In this document: positions 54,209 through 64,000 of the stretch, in pieces
Position numbering within the stretch: position 1 is the first letter of the stretch
How the letters are laid out: the number at the start of each line of letters is the position of its first letter
Assembly: GCF_002218025.2 (NCBI RefSeq)
Contig: NZ_AP018680.1
Span: forward strand, 868,001 to 932,000
Length of the DNA: 64,000 bases
DNA from: Vibrio casei
Lineage (GTDB): Bacteria; Pseudomonadota; Gammaproteobacteria; Enterobacterales; Vibrionaceae
Direction of reading: 5' to 3'
Translations under genes and position numbers: made by a program
Notes under the pieces: model-generated
What the model saw: only the letters and a program-made list of their open reading frames with translations
Told to the model about the DNA's origin: nothing
The model's database searches: none

Positions 54209-56565
54209 TAAATTTAAAGAAATACACGAACGCCTTATTTTCTCTTTTTTTCCTTTTAGTTTTAGCCGCGTGTGGTAATGAAAGCAGTGGTCTACCATCT
54301 CAGGGTGGTGATGGTGGGCCGGTGGGCGATAGCGATGATGGCAGTATCGTGAGCCTAATGATTATGCCTGAAAACCCAAGTGTTGCTGCTGGTGAAGAGT
54401 TGCAATTAAGCGTTAAGGCGACTCAATCTGATGGTGAAGTCATTGACATTGATGCTTCTGAGGTCAGTTGGTTTTCAAGTGATCAGTCGATTGTTACCGT
54501 TAATAAAGATGGCGTGATGAAAGGAATAAAAGCGGGTACTGCTGAAGTGACCGCCGTTTATCAAGGTCAAGAAACAACTGTGACGGTCACCATTTCTCCG
54601 CCTACGCCCATAGGGTTACAGGTATTGCCACAAGTGACTAGTGTGGCTAGCGGAGTGGTGATTAATTTTGTTGCGCAAGGGAAGTATTCTGATGGGAGTA
54701 ACAAAAATGTTTCGCAACAATCGACTTGGTCTAGTTCAAATGAATCGGCTGCTACCGTCAACTTAGGTGAAGTGACCACGATTGCACCAGGTGACGTTCA
54801 AATCAGTGCAGAGTGGGAAGGATTTTCTGGCAGCGCAGATTTAACGGTAACCAATGCAACACTTTCATCACTTAATATTAATCCTGCCAATTTAAATTTA
54901 GCTAATGGTACCAGTGATAAATTAACCGCTACCGCTGTATTTAGTGATGGAACCAGTGTGGATGTTTCTAATCAGACAACTTGGTCTTCAGATGCTGTAG
55001 GGATTGCCGACGTCGATTCGACGGGTTTGGTCACTGGGGCGGGAGTGGGAAGTGCTGTCATTACAGGAGTTTATAACGCAACAACAAGCACTGCTAATGT
55101 GAATGTTACCAACGCGACAGTATCGAGTATTAGTATATCTCCTGCTACGGTGAGTTTAGCCAATGGGTTAACTCAGCAGTTTACGGCAACCGCAAATTTT
55201 TCGGATGGGACTACGCAAAATGTCACTAGCAGCGTAACTTGGTCAAGCTCTGCTCCTAATGTTGCCTCTATTGATGCTCTAGGTTTAGCTTCTGCTGCTA
55301 TGACAGGAAGCACGGTTATTACTGCCGAATATGGTGCTCAAACTTCGACGTCTAACTTAACGGTAACCGATGCGACTATTTTATCTTTAGTCGTTGAGCC
55401 TGACTCACTTACTATCGCCAAAGGTGGTAAAGCGGCTATCACGGTTACAGCGAATTATTCGGACGGTTCTAGCCAAGATGTCACCTCGCTAACAACAATT
55501 ACAAGCGATGCCCCTGCAGTGGCATCCATTAATGCTGATAATTCAATACAAGCGGTTGGTGTTGGCAGTGCGAATGTTACTGCGACATTCAATAGTAGCG
55601 AGTCTGACCCTATTCCGGTCACGGTGACCGATGCGACGGTGAGCACATTAACGATTACCCCCGATCCGCTATCTTTAGCAAAAGGGACTCAGCAGCAATT
55701 AACGGCAACAGCGGAGTTCAGTGATGCTAGCTCACGTGATGTAACGAGTGAGGTCAGTTGGAGTACCGTGGATTCAGCCTTGGTGTCAGTCAGTTCATCA
55801 GGCCTAGCCAAAGGCGAAGGTGTTACCGCAGGAACTGATGTTACGGCAAGTTTCGGAGGGCAAAGTGATAGCCTTAATGTTGTTATTACCAATGCAACTG
55901 TAGCTTCATTGGCAGTAACACCGAATCCATTAAGCCTTGCTAAAGGGGACACAGAACCACTTACAGCAACGGCAACGTTATCTGACAGCAGTGTTCAAGA
56001 TGTCACCAGCCAAGTGTCTTGGGCTTCGGATGATCCTAATATTGTGAGGGTTAATTCTAACGATGAAGCAGAGGGGGTAGAGCAGGGATCGGCAATATTA
56101 ACAGCCACTTATTCCGATCCGGTAGCTGCGGTTAATGTGGTATCACCAAATGTTAACGTGACCGTAGGTGCTGCACGGGCTGATAGGCTGCGTCTTCAAG
56201 CCGTTGATAATTCATTAAATATTCTAGGGTTGATTCGCTTGACTCTAACCCAAGGTGATGAGCTATTTAGAATACAATCAACCGCGTATTTTTCCGATGG
56301 TTCACAGCAAGTATTGGATCCGAATGAAGTGATCTTTAGTTCAAGCAATAATGAGCTAATCGATATTGATGCGAATGTAATCAGTCTTGCGGATGCAGAT
56401 GTGATTGGCTCTGCGGTGATCACGGGTACTTACCAATCATTGGTGAGTGAAAATGAAATTAATGCGGATTGCTTAACTAAAGTGACGATATTGGGATTAA
56501 TCGGTCTAGGCCTTGCGTGTGACATTGATGACACTCAACCTAACCCTGATTATGTAGCACCATAG
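54205..56565 (+). CDS. Lipoprotein with tandem bacterial Ig-like (BIG_2) repeats
   Basis: A 786-residue lipoprotein. The signal peptide ends in the lipobox LAAC (lipidated Cys23), and a Gly/Asp-rich spacer (24-46) follows. Seven BIG_2-type repeats of 84-93 residues then run from about 47 to 656, each with a SLxLAxG core, an FSDGTxxDVTSxVxWSS strand, a VASID/GxVTG turn and an AxVTAxY end. A degenerate eighth repeat and a Cys-containing tail close the protein. Such proteins are usually surface adhesins or matrix components. It is coupled to the OmpA-family gene, so the two may form one outer-membrane assembly. No LPXTG, autotransporter or calcium-binding RTX motif is seen. Confidence 0.85.
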   Translation: MINLKKYTNALFSLFFLLVLAACGNESSGLPSQGGDGGPVGDSDDGSIVSLMIMPENPSVAAGEELQLSVKATQSDGEVIDIDASEVSWFSSDQSIVTVNKDGVMKGIKAGTAEVTAVYQGQETTVTVTISPPTPIGLQVLPQVTSVASGVVINFVAQGKYSDGSNKNVSQQSTWSSSNESAATVNLGEVTTIAPGDVQISAEWEGFSGSADLTVTNATLSSLNINPANLNLANGTSDKLTATAVFSDGTSVDVSNQTTWSSDAVGIADVDSTGLVTGAGVGSAVITGVYNATTSTANVNVTNATVSSISISPATVSLANGLTQQFTATANFSDGTTQNVTSSVTWSSSAPNVASIDALGLASAAMTGSTVITAEYGAQTSTSNLTVTDATILSLVVEPDSLTIAKGGKAAITVTANYSDGSSQDVTSLTTITSDAPAVASINADNSIQAVGVGSANVTATFNSSESDPIPVTVTDATVSTLTITPDPLSLAKGTQQQLTATAEFSDASSRDVTSEVSWSTVDSALVSVSSSGLAKGEGVTAGTDVTASFGGQSDSLNVVITNATVASLAVTPNPLSLAKGDTEPLTATATLSDSSVQDVTSQVSWASDDPNIVRVNSNDEAEGVEQGSAILTATYSDPVAAVNVVSPNVNVTVGAARADRLRLQAVDNSLNILGLIRLTLTQGDELFRIQSTAYFSDGSQQVLDPNEVIFSSSNNELIDIDANVISLADADVIGSAVITGTYQSLVSENEINADCLTKVTILGLIGLGLACDIDDTQPNPDYVAP
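54856..56172 (+). repeat. Tandem 258-279-base repeats coding BIG_2 domains
   Basis: Five consecutive in-frame units begin at 54856, 55114, 55372, 55633 and 55894, each starting with an Ala-Thr codon pair. Spacing is 258, 258, 261, 261 and 279 bases. Protein similarity is clear, while DNA identity is only partial, so the repeats are old rather than recent copies. Confidence 0.75.
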
Positions 56566-56589
56566 TCGGTAAACTAAGATAAGACGATA

Positions 56590-56618
56590 AAAAGCCTGCA
56601 GTTTTTCTGCAGGCTTTT
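56590..56618. terminator. Terminator after the Ig-repeat gene
   Basis: AAAAGCCTGCAG (56590-56601) and CTGCAGGCTTTT (56607-56618) make a perfect 12-bp stem with a five-T loop. It is bidirectional and shared with the converging TRIC-family gene. Confidence 0.9.
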
Positions 56619-56658
56619 CATTTTAATGCGGGATGCGTCTTTAGTAACCAGTCAATAA

Positions 56659-57282
56659 TTAATGAACAGACCCTTCGACTTTCAGTTGAAAAATAGGTAA
56701 TCGCCATTTAAATCGAACCGAAGCCATACGCATTAAGTAGCCAACGATTAAACTCGTAATGACGGTAATATTTTCATCAATAGAGAAATAATGCAGCGTT
56801 AAATATAAACATGCCACGACCAATGAAACTGAAGCGTATAGTTCATTATGCAGCACTAATGGTGCTTGGCGACAAATTAAGTCACGTAATAATCCACCAA
56901 ATACGCCAGTTATGACTGCCGCTACAACACAAATACCATAATGTAGGCCCATATTAAGACCTACTTGGCACCCTATGACACTAAATGCGGCGAGCCCAAG
57001 TGCATCTAAGCGAATAAAAACACCATGAAATTTTACAACCCATTTGGCTAGCCAAGTCGTGACAATACCGGCAACGCAAGTGATTAATAAATATTCTGGG
57101 TGCTTTACCCAAGTTAAAGGATAGTGACCAAGTAAGATGTCTCTTACACTGCCGCCACCAATTGCGGTTGCGCTGGCAACCAACATGACACCAAACCAAT
57201 CCATGTTTCTTCGACCTGCACTTAATGCGCCAGTCATGGCCTCCGCCGTAATACCAATAACATAAATAATGCTTAATAACAT
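56659..57282 (-). CDS. TRIC-family (UPF0126) cation channel protein, YicG-like
   Basis: A 207-residue membrane protein with seven helices made of two repeated halves. Each half has the glycine motif GGGSVRDILL or GGLLRDLICRQAPLVL that defines bacterial TRIC channels (two UPF0126 domains). These are trimeric K+-permeable channels in the inner membrane. The ATG at 57282 (MLLSIIYVIGITAEAM) aligns with YicG; an upstream TTG at 57348 would add a non-conserved extension. Confidence 0.87.
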   Translation of the reverse strand: MLLSIIYVIGITAEAMTGALSAGRRNMDWFGVMLVASATAIGGGSVRDILLGHYPLTWVKHPEYLLITCVAGIVTTWLAKWVVKFHGVFIRLDALGLAAFSVIGCQVGLNMGLHYGICVVAAVITGVFGGLLRDLICRQAPLVLHNELYASVSLVVACLYLTLHYFSIDENITVITSLIVGYLMRMASVRFKWRLPIFQLKVEGSVH

Positions 57283-57517
57283 GAGGCGTTCACTTAATGT
57301 TTTTCCAATATAACTAATAGAGGCGGATTGTAGTTGTAAAATGTTCAAATGGCGAGTGAGAAAATTTGTGAAGATTTATGGGGTTTTGATTAGAAAAACT
57401 AATGTGATGTACGTGGTGTGTACAGTTATTGCTCAGGTTGGCTTTTTCTATACTTTACCTAATGGAGAAAAGTAAGGACAATAGTGCTTAATGTATCGAT
57501 AGCCGTAATAACATGCC

Positions 57518-58063
57518 ATGAGTTTAGTTGATAAAACCTATAAATCAGAAGATATCATTGTTCTTTTTAATCAGACTTTTTTTGATGCTTACAACACCAA
57601 ATTAGTTCGTGGTGAAGATGAACCTATTTATCTTCCTGCTACGGATAGTGTTCCTTATCATCAAATTGTTTTTGCCCATGGTTTTTATGCCTCAGCGATG
57701 CACGAGATCGCACATTGGTGCGTGGCAGGACCAAAACGTAGGTTGTTAGAAGATTTTGGTTATTGGTATGAACCTGATGGGCGCACCGAACTAGTTCAAG
57801 CTGAGTTTGAAAAGGTTGAGATCCGTCCGCAATCTTATGAATGGATATTATCTGTGAGTGCTGGTCTGCCATTTTCTGTTAGCTGTGATAATTTAAATGG
57901 TGACTTTGAACCGGATCGTTTAGCGTTTATGCGCAAAGTGCACCAAGAAGTAATGTTGATTTTAGAACAAGGCTTACCCACTCGAGTTGGCATGTTATCG
58001 CAGGCACTACGATCGTTTTATGGTCAATCAACTTTATCGCCAGAACAATTTATTGTGGCGTAA
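57518..58063 (+). CDS. epmC: Elongation factor P hydroxylase EpmC
   Basis: A 181-residue protein of the EpmC/YfcM family. EpmC hydroxylates the beta-lysylated lysine of elongation factor P. The conserved HEIAHWCVAGPKRRLLEDFGYWYEPDGR block (two His and a Glu as metal ligands) is at about 65-92. It precedes yfcL, as in E. coli. No clear ribosome binding site is seen before the ATG. Confidence 0.93.
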   Translation: MSLVDKTYKSEDIIVLFNQTFFDAYNTKLVRGEDEPIYLPATDSVPYHQIVFAHGFYASAMHEIAHWCVAGPKRRLLEDFGYWYEPDGRTELVQAEFEKVEIRPQSYEWILSVSAGLPFSVSCDNLNGDFEPDRLAFMRKVHQEVMLILEQGLPTRVGMLSQALRSFYGQSTLSPEQFIVA

Positions 58064-58119
58064 ATGACACCTTTATACTCAAGTAATAAGAGTATATTTA
58101 ACCGACAAATAGAGACAGT

Positions 58120-58383
58120 ATGATTATTGAATTGGAAGAACAACTCCTTGAAGCCATTGATGAGACGGTACAAACCGCATCGAATGATGAATTATTTGCT
58201 GGTGGTTATTTACGAGGCCATATTTCTTTATCCGCTGCAGATTGTGAGTTGGAAGGCATACAAGATATTGATGTCTTTAAGCAACGTATTCAAGCCAGTT
58301 TAGACGCTGCTCGAACGGAATTAACGCCAGCGGATCAGGTGATTGTTGCTCAGATGTGGCAGTCACTTGCCGCTAAAATTTAG
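58120..58383 (+). CDS. yfcL: YfcL family protein
   Basis: An 87-residue acidic protein with the family block ASNDELFAGGYLRGHISLSAADCELEG. Its function is unknown. It lies 56 bases after epmC, in the same order as the E. coli epmC-yfcL-mnmC group, which makes the identification secure. Confidence 0.88.
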   Translation: MIIELEEQLLEAIDETVQTASNDELFAGGYLRGHISLSAADCELEGIQDIDVFKQRIQASLDAARTELTPADQVIVAQMWQSLAAKI

Positions 58384-58504
58384 TCGTAGGGGCTTCTTGT
58401 TCTGATTTTTCGAACGAGTTAATAAAAACAATTGGCTGTTGCTGATTTAAAAATAGATATATTGTTATTTCAACGAAACATTTGAACCTTACATCGGAGT
58501 CACT

Positions 58505-59032
58505 ATGAAAATTATCGCATTTGGCGCAAGCAGCAGCTTTAACTCAATCAACAAAGCCTTAGCAACTTATACAGCAAACCTTGTTGAAGGCGCTGAGGTT
58601 GAAGTTTTGGACCTTAATGATTTTTCTGTTCCACTGTTTAGTGAAGATACAGAGAAAGAAGTGGGTCGTCCTGAAGGTGCGCAAGCCTACTTTGATAAGT
58701 TAGAGAGCGCAGATGCATTTGTGATTTCACTTGCTGAGCATAACGGCACTTACACAGCGGCTTATAAGAATTTGTTTGATTGGGCATCACGTATCAACCA
58801 ACAAATGTTTGCCCACAAGCCAGTTGTTTATCTTTCAACAAGCCCTGGCCCTGGTGGCGCACAAAGTGTGTTAGCACAAGCGGTGGGCTCTGCAGCATTT
58901 TTCCATGCAGAAGTAAAAGCATCGGTTTCTGTACCAAGTTTTTATGATGTGTTTGATATGGAAAAAGGTGAAATGAAGGATGTCGCGATTGCTCAGCAAT
59001 TAGCTCATGCTGCATCGGCTCTAAAAGCTTAG
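58505..59032 (+). CDS. NAD(P)H-dependent FMN reductase family protein
   Basis: A 175-residue flavodoxin-like protein. The FMN-phosphate loop (FGASSSFNSINKALATY, about 6-22) and the SLAEHNGTYTAAYKNLFDWASR block (about 76-97) define the NADPH-dependent FMN reductase family. It probably reduces FMN, quinones or azo/chromate-type acceptors; the substrate is open. It sits between yfcL and mnmC, outside the usual conserved set, with its own terminator. Confidence 0.87.
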   Translation: MKIIAFGASSSFNSINKALATYTANLVEGAEVEVLDLNDFSVPLFSEDTEKEVGRPEGAQAYFDKLESADAFVISLAEHNGTYTAAYKNLFDWASRINQQMFAHKPVVYLSTSPGPGGAQSVLAQAVGSAAFFHAEVKASVSVPSFYDVFDMEKGEMKDVAIAQQLAHAASALKA

Positions 59033-59066
59033 TTTCGACTCAGTCAGTCAAAATGAAATAAGAAAG

Positions 59067-59099
59067 CGGGATGAACTGAAATGGTTCATCCCGTTTTTT
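59067..59099 (+). terminator. Terminator after the FMN reductase gene
   Basis: CGGGATGAAC (59067-59076) and GTTCATCCCG (59084-59093) form a perfect 10-bp stem with a T run. It is followed by TTATCAAA/TTTGATAA (59099-59118), a second smaller hairpin. Confidence 0.9.
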
Positions 59100-59140
59100 A
59101 TCAAATCCGTTTGATAAAGATTCGTTTGATAAAATAAAGG

Positions 59141-61183
59141 TTACGATTCTTCGGTAATCGGACGTCCTTTCAGCATTTTTCTCACCCACATTCGGGAGGG
59201 GTGAATTTTTTCTAACACGTCGAGTGGTAAAGGCAGCGGGTCCCCCACGATTTGTGAGGCGAGGGTTTCGGCTAATAATGGGGCAGAACATAATCCTCTT
59301 GCACCTAGACCCACCATGCAAAATAGATTAGGGTAAATAGGCACATTTGGCATTAAATCTGAACGCTTACGCAATATTTGTGGATCGATTTCAGAGTAGG
59401 CTTGAACAACGGGTTCAAATTGACAAACGTTACCTACAAAAGGTAAGTGATCGCGTGTTACGCTACGAATACCTTGGCGCGATTGGTTACTGCTGGTGTC
59501 GACATCATTTGGCCAACTTTGATTGGGAATGCAATTTTTTAAACGTTCTCCATTGCTTTGTTGAGCACCACTATCAAATTCATGATCAATATTATTTCGA
59601 TCGTAACTGGCACCAATACAATGGTGTCCATTGTGCATATTTTGCGGTGTCATGTAGCCGTCGTAGCATAATACAGTGTTGAGTTTTGCTAAGTTTTCAG
59701 TGGTTGGAATATGGCTCACTTGGCCTTTAACCGACGTCGCGGCTATATGTTTAAGTTGCTCAAAACGTGAGAATTGATAACCATTGGCGACCACTACACA
59801 ACCATGTCGAAATGCTTGCTTGTCCGTTATTAGATTCCAGCTTTCATCTTCGGCATTAAACGTTAATGATTCGATTCTCGTTTCAAACTTCACTTCAAAA
59901 TTGGGGCGTTCGGCTAGCTTATCAATGAGTGCTTGGGTCAGTTGTTGAGGACAAAGCCAGCCACCGAGTGGGTAATATATACTCTCCAAATCAACGTTAA
60001 GTCCAACGACGTCTGAGGTTTCTAAGGCGTTGAGTGGGCGTAATAATTGATCGGAATAATGGTTAAGCAGCATTTTATCGAGTTTACTTTTCGCTTTGTC
60101 ATTCCAGGCCAATTGAGTCACACCACAGAAGTCATGATCAAAGGTAACCTGCTGAGAAGCTTGCTTAACGAATTGGCGAGCAAATAAAAATGCCGGAGCA
60201 AAGAATCGATTAAGTGGTGATTGTGGTTCGGCGATTAAAGGATAAAGTGCCCCTTGTCGGTTCCCCGATGCGCCAAGTGCAGGTGTTTTATCTTCGCAAT
60301 AAAGCGTTACGTTTAAGCCTCGACGATGTAAAGACAAAGCAAGAGTGGCGCTGGCAATACCGCCACCAATGATCGCAATATTGTCATTTTGACTACGATG
60401 TGTTGATGGTGTTCTCTGAAACCAAGGTTCAATATTCGATTTTTCCACTCGTTGAACTAACTCGCCTGCCACCATTTCTCGCTTGGTACCAAAGCCTTTG
60501 ACTTTCTTCATGTCAAAGCCAGCTTCAATTAATCCACGGCGCACAAAACCTGCGGCTGTAAAGGTTGCACAGGTACCTTGTGATTTTGTTAAATTTGCCA
60601 TGGCTTTAAACAGATTGTCATTCCACATGTCTTGGTTTTTACTGGGGGCGAAACCATCTAAAAACCAAGCATCAACTAAACCTTCTTTATTTTGGGCTAA
60701 TTGAGGCAGGCTATCGTGAATATCCCCAAACCACAGATCGAGCGTGATCATGCCATGGGCTAAGATTAACCGATGACATTCTGGTACCGCGATAGGGTAG
60801 TGTTGCTGTAGTTGTTGGGCAAGTGTTGAAAGCTCGGGCCATGCTTGATGGGCTTTTATCAAGTCAGCAATGTTGACAGGGTATTTCTCAAAACTGATGA
60901 AGTGCAATTGAGTCAGTTCTGAATGAGGCTTGTCTAAACGAAATTGCTCAAAAGCATGCCAAGCAGCGAGAAAGTTTAGCCCGGTACCAAAACCTGTTTC
61001 GGCGATGACAAAACGAGACTGTTCGAATGATTTCCAACGTGTTGGGAGATGATTTTGCTGTATGAAGACATATCGGCTTTCTTCTAACCCATTTGCATTT
61101 GAGAAGTAGACATCATCAAACTGATTGGAAATTGGTGTGCCGGATTCATTCCAATCTAACTGTGCATTTTGTATTACGCTCAT
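59141..61183 (-). CDS. mnmC: Bifunctional tRNA mnm5s2U biosynthesis protein MnmC
   Basis: A 680-residue fusion. The N-terminal MnmD methyltransferase (about 1-245) has [14 protein letters not shown] and [17 protein letters not shown]. The C-terminal FAD-dependent oxidoreductase has [17 protein letters not shown], then [14 protein letters not shown] and [15 protein letters not shown]. It completes the mnm5s2U modification at tRNA position 34. The ATG at 61183 (MSVIQNAQL) has AGGT just upstream and is preferred to the ATG four codons earlier. Confidence 0.95.
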   Translation of the reverse strand: MSVIQNAQLDWNESGTPISNQFDDVYFSNANGLEESRYVFIQQNHLPTRWKSFEQSRFVIAETGFGTGLNFLAAWHAFEQFRLDKPHSELTQLHFISFEKYPVNIADLIKAHQAWPELSTLAQQLQQHYPIAVPECHRLILAHGMITLDLWFGDIHDSLPQLAQNKEGLVDAWFLDGFAPSKNQDMWNDNLFKAMANLTKSQGTCATFTAAGFVRRGLIEAGFDMKKVKGFGTKREMVAGELVQRVEKSNIEPWFQRTPSTHRSQNDNIAIIGGGIASATLALSLHRRGLNVTLYCEDKTPALGASGNRQGALYPLIAEPQSPLNRFFAPAFLFARQFVKQASQQVTFDHDFCGVTQLAWNDKAKSKLDKMLLNHYSDQLLRPLNALETSDVVGLNVDLESIYYPLGGWLCPQQLTQALIDKLAERPNFEVKFETRIESLTFNAEDESWNLITDKQAFRHGCVVVANGYQFSRFEQLKHIAATSVKGQVSHIPTTENLAKLNTVLCYDGYMTPQNMHNGHHCIGASYDRNNIDHEFDSGAQQSNGERLKNCIPNQSWPNDVDTSSNQSRQGIRSVTRDHLPFVGNVCQFEPVVQAYSEIDPQILRKRSDLMPNVPIYPNLFCMVGLGARGLCSAPLLAETLASQIVGDPLPLPLDVLEKIHPSRMWVRKMLKGRPITEES

Positions 61184-61473
61184 ATTACCTGTCATTTTGT
61201 ATCAATTTGGGGCTATTATATACTTAAACAATATGACATTGCTGACTTCTAAGGGGGAAATAATATTAAAAGTAATAATGTAAGGTAACAAGTTCTAACC
61301 TTTTAACATTAAGGACTTTTCGGTAGCATGTCTCACAGATGGTGTTTAATCACTCTTAGATGGAATACGACAACGCAGCAGTTGTCATAAATAATGACTA
61401 TTATAGGAAAGCTGACCACTTTTATTGCTAAGTCAGTTATCATTAAGCGATTTTTGAATTATAGGAACGTCAC

Positions 61474-62697
61474 ATGAAACGAGCCGTCATCACTGGTCTA
61501 GGCATTGTATCTAGTATTGGTAATAACGTAGAAGAAGTATTAGCGTCTTTAAAAACAGGCAAATCTGGTATTACCGGTTCTGAACAGTTTAAAGAAGCAG
61601 GCCTACGCTCTCAAGTTTGGGGTGAATTAAAAATCACACCAAGTGATCATATTGATCGTAAACAAATGCGTTTTATGGGTGATACTGCCTCTTACGCTTA
61701 TCTTGCTATGCAACAAGCCGTTGAAGATTCTAAGTTAACTGAAGATCAAGTTTCAAATGATCGTACAGGTTTGGTTGCAGGTTCAGGTGGCATTTCATCT
61801 CAAAACCAAGTCGTTTCAGTTGATACTATTCGTGAGAAAGGAGTGAAACGCGTTGGACCGTACATGGTTCCTCGTACTATGGCTTCCACTGTTTCAGCTT
61901 GCTTGGCTACGCCATTTAAAATTCGTGGTGTGAACTACAGCATTAGCTCTGCATGTGCAACGTCAGCACACTGTATTGGTCATGCGCTTGAGCTTATTCA
62001 ACTAGGTAAGCAAGATGTTGTGTTTGCTGGTGGCGGTGAAGAACTGCATTGGTCATCTGCAATGATGTTTGATGCCATGGGTGCACTATCTACTAAGTAC
62101 AATGAAGAGCCAGAAAAAGCGTCTCGTACTTATGATGCAAACCGTGATGGTTTCGTTATCTCTGGCGGCGGTGGTATGGTCGTTATCGAAGAACTTGAGC
62201 ATGCTATTGCTCGTGGCGCGAAAATTTACGGTGAAATTGTCGGTTACGGTGCAACATCAGATGGCTATGACATGGTTGCTCCATCGGGTGAAGGTGCTGT
62301 GCGCTGTATGAAGATGGCAATGCAAAATGTGGACTCTATCGATTACGTGAACACTCACGGTACCTCTACCCCTGTGGGCGATGTGAAAGAGCTTGGCGCA
62401 ATCCAAGAGGTCTTTGGTAAAGATAGCGGCGGAAAATGCCCTGCAATATCTGCAACCAAAGCAATGACTGGCCACGCACTTGGCGCGGCAGGTGTACACG
62501 AAGCGATTTATTCTACGTTAATGTTAGAACATAACTTCATTGCACCAAGCATTAATGTCGAAACATTAGATCCAGCAGCGGAAGGTTTGGATATTGTCAC
62601 AGAACCTCGTGAGCAAGAATTGAAGACCGTGATGTCAAATAGCTTTGGTTTCGGTGGCACTAACGCAACGCTTGTGATTAAGAAATACGAAGCTTAA
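61474..62697 (+). CDS. fabB: 3-oxoacyl-ACP synthase I FabB
   Basis: A 407-residue condensing enzyme of fatty-acid synthesis, needed for the unsaturated branch. The catalytic Cys161 is in [12 protein letters not shown], the two histidines are in [11 protein letters not shown] and TGHALGAAG, and the C-terminal [13 protein letters not shown] is standard. Ribosome binding site AGGAACG. It follows the mnmC-fabB divergent order of E. coli. AAAGTGGTCAG on the leftward strand upstream (around 61411) is a weak FadR-like sequence. Confidence 0.96.
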   Translation: MKRAVITGLGIVSSIGNNVEEVLASLKTGKSGITGSEQFKEAGLRSQVWGELKITPSDHIDRKQMRFMGDTASYAYLAMQQAVEDSKLTEDQVSNDRTGLVAGSGGISSQNQVVSVDTIREKGVKRVGPYMVPRTMASTVSACLATPFKIRGVNYSISSACATSAHCIGHALELIQLGKQDVVFAGGGEELHWSSAMMFDAMGALSTKYNEEPEKASRTYDANRDGFVISGGGGMVVIEELEHAIARGAKIYGEIVGYGATSDGYDMVAPSGEGAVRCMKMAMQNVDSIDYVNTHGTSTPVGDVKELGAIQEVFGKDSGGKCPAISATKAMTGHALGAAGVHEAIYSTLMLEHNFIAPSINVETLDPAAEGLDIVTEPREQELKTVMSNSFGFGGTNATLVIKKYEA

Positions 62698-62721
62698 TTT
62701 TTTTATCTTCGATTTTGACTT

Positions 62722-62754
62722 AAAAAATCCTCGGCTTATGTCGGGGATTTTTTT
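62722..62754 (+). terminator. Terminator after fabB
   Basis: AAATCCTCG pairs with CGGGGATTT (one G-T pair), loop GCTTATGT, followed by a T run. It is about 30 bases after fabB and before pdxB. Confidence 0.85.
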
Positions 62755-62788
62755 ATGATGGCAAAATGAAATATCACGAGAGCAAAAA

Positions 62789-64000
62789 ATGAAAATAATC
62801 ATTGATGAAAACATGCCATATGCCGAGGTATTATTTAGCCAGTTAGGTGAGGTGATCATGAAATCTGGCCGAGACTTAACAGCTGACGATCTTATTGGTG
62901 TTGATGCGTTAATGATTCGCTCTGTGACCAAAGTGAATGCAGACTTACTGAGCAAAGCTGATAAATTAAAGTTTGTTGGTACAGCGACGGCGGGAATGGA
63001 CCATGTCGATCAAGCATTATTAGTTGAAAAAGGCATTAAGTTTACTGCGGCACCTGGTTGTAATAAAGTGGGTGTCGCTGAATATGTCATTAGCTCTTTG
63101 TTAGTGATTGCTCAACAACAAGGCTTTTCTCTTTTTGATAAAACCGTTGGCATTGTCGGTGCAGGTCAAGTGGGATCTTATTTAGCGCAATGCTTAAATG
63201 CGATTGGAATTAAAGTGTTATTAAATGATCCACTCAAGCAAGCACAAGGCGATACTCGGGACTTTATAGACCTTGATACCTTATTGAAAGTGTCGGACGT
63301 CATTTCTTTGCATACGCCAATCACCAAAGAAGGTCAGTACCCGACACATCATTTAATTGATGACTCTAGACTTAATGCTTTACGTGCCGATCAAATCTTG
63401 ATTAATGCAGCACGTGGGCCGGTGGTGGATAATCAAGCTTTAAAATATCGATTGCAGCAGAACGATGGCTTTACTGCGGTATTGGATGTATTTGAGAAAG
63501 AGCCGTTAGTGGATTTAGAATTACTGCCATTACTGACTTTTGCCACTCCACACATTGCTGGCTATGGTTTAGAGGGTAAGGCTCGTGGTACGACGATGAT
63601 TTTTAATCGCTATTGTGAGTTTCTTGGTTTAGCTTTCAAAGCCAATCCCGACGATTTACTGCCGATTGCGCCCGTTCCTAATGTGCAGTTATCAAGCGGT
63701 TGGAGCCAAGATACAGAGAAAAACCAAGCATTACTGCACAATTTGACTCAGTTGATTTATGATGTGCGCCATGATGATGCGGTTTTCCGTCGCCATATTT
63801 CGATTAATCACACAGACCAACAAGCGAAAGCATTTGATGCTCTGCGTAAAAATTACTGGGATCGTCGTGAATACAGTGCCATTTGTTTGGGGATTATCCA
63901 TGAGCAAATACTTGTGCAGAATAATGCTTCAGCAATGGTTCAGGAACAAAATACGGTTGATGTTATGCCATTTATCCAGCTAGGCTTTAAAAGCGATCAG
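62789..64000 (+). CDS. pdxB: Erythronate-4-phosphate dehydrogenase PdxB (3' end outside window)
   Basis: 404 codons are open to the window edge. It is a D-2-hydroxyacid dehydrogenase of vitamin B6 synthesis, converting 4-phosphoerythronate. It starts [16 protein letters not shown] as in PdxB. The NAD motif is [13 protein letters not shown], and catalytic residues fit [10 protein letters not shown] (Arg), LDVFEKEP (Glu) and [15 protein letters not shown] (His). The C-terminal PdxB dimer domain includes [13 protein letters not shown] and RREYSA. The frame already exceeds the usual 378-381 residues by over 20, through a longer C-terminal part; the ending FIQLGFKSD suggests that the stop is close. 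Confidence 0.92.
   Translation, partial: MKIIIDENMPYAEVLFSQLGEVIMKSGRDLTADDLIGVDALMIRSVTKVNADLLSKADKLKFVGTATAGMDHVDQALLVEKGIKFTAAPGCNKVGVAEYVISSLLVIAQQQGFSLFDKTVGIVGAGQVGSYLAQCLNAIGIKVLLNDPLKQAQGDTRDFIDLDTLLKVSDVISLHTPITKEGQYPTHHLIDDSRLNALRADQILINAARGPVVDNQALKYRLQQNDGFTAVLDVFEKEPLVDLELLPLLTFATPHIAGYGLEGKARGTTMIFNRYCEFLGLAFKANPDDLLPIAPVPNVQLSSGWSQDTEKNQALLHNLTQLIYDVRHDDAVFRRHISINHTDQQAKAFDALRKNYWDRREYSAICLGIIHEQILVQNNASAMVQEQNTVDVMPFIQLGFKSDQ

Noticed and set aside
61405..61425. FadR operator for fabB
   Set aside because: Only the GGTCAG part fits the consensus; too weak to list as a site, so it is mentioned only under fabB.
1..64000. CRISPR array, integrase, transposase or prophage genes
   Set aside because: Scanned for repeat-spacer arrays, insertion-sequence ends and phage proteins; none seen.

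Overview
The window looks like a chromosomal segment of a marine gammaproteobacterium in the Vibrionaceae. The evidence is protein content and gene order: a smrB/prmB/aroC/epmC/yfcL/mnmC/fabB/pdxB block, a complete ccmABCDEFGHI operon, a fadL / ECF sigma-DUF3379 / fadIJ arrangement, an ECF sigma-ChrR photoprotection cluster, moderately AT-rich DNA, and Vibrio-like intergenic stem-loops reading TATACCCAA...TTGGGTATA. The species cannot be fixed from the sequence alone.

Layout. 1-3.8 kb: the end of a type I peptide-export cassette (HlyD adaptor, C39-peptidase ABC exporter), a left-handed beta-helix acetyltransferase overlapping it, and a 46-residue lipoprotein. 3.8-6.2 kb: ybiT and a DUF938 methyltransferase. 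6.2-15.6 kb: iron and cofactor uptake, with the TonB receptor pqqU (yncD) and a fhuA-fhuC-fhuD-fhuB ferrichrome-type operon, plus a divergent ABC exporter to 17.7 kb. 17.8-19.6 kb: tRNA-Arg(CCT), a tRNA-like remnant and a DUF2254 membrane protein. 19.6-28.4 kb: a leftward light/singlet-oxygen type cluster (ECF sigma, ChrR, DUF523/DUF1722, photolyase, NTF2-like, SDR, FAD oxidoreductase, DUF1365, cyclopropane synthase, DUF2878). Its cyclopropane synthase is cut by one in-frame stop codon. 29.0-36.1 kb: the cytochrome c maturation operon. 36.3-44.0 kb: mlaA, fadL, a second ECF sigma with a DUF3379 protein, then fadI-fadJ. Good FadR-like operators lie in front of fadL and fadI. 44.1-48.8 kb: a cytoplasmic-looking GH20 hexosaminidase and an M16 protease. 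49.2-64 kb: the sixA/smrB/prmB/aroC...pdxB housekeeping block, interrupted by an OmpA-family porin plus Ig-like repeat lipoprotein operon and a TRIC-family channel gene.

How the parts work together. FhuA/C/D/B form a complete outer-membrane-to-cytoplasm hydroxamate route. The Ccm proteins form a full System I haem-ligation pathway. FadL, FadI and FadJ, with the FadR-like sites, form a fatty-acid uptake and oxidation regulon. The ChrR cluster joins DNA photorepair with lipid-modification genes under one sigma/anti-sigma pair. The most unusual items are the peptide-export cassette with its acetyltransferase, the nonsense-interrupted cfa gene, and the OmpA/Ig-repeat lipoprotein pair set into an otherwise conserved block.
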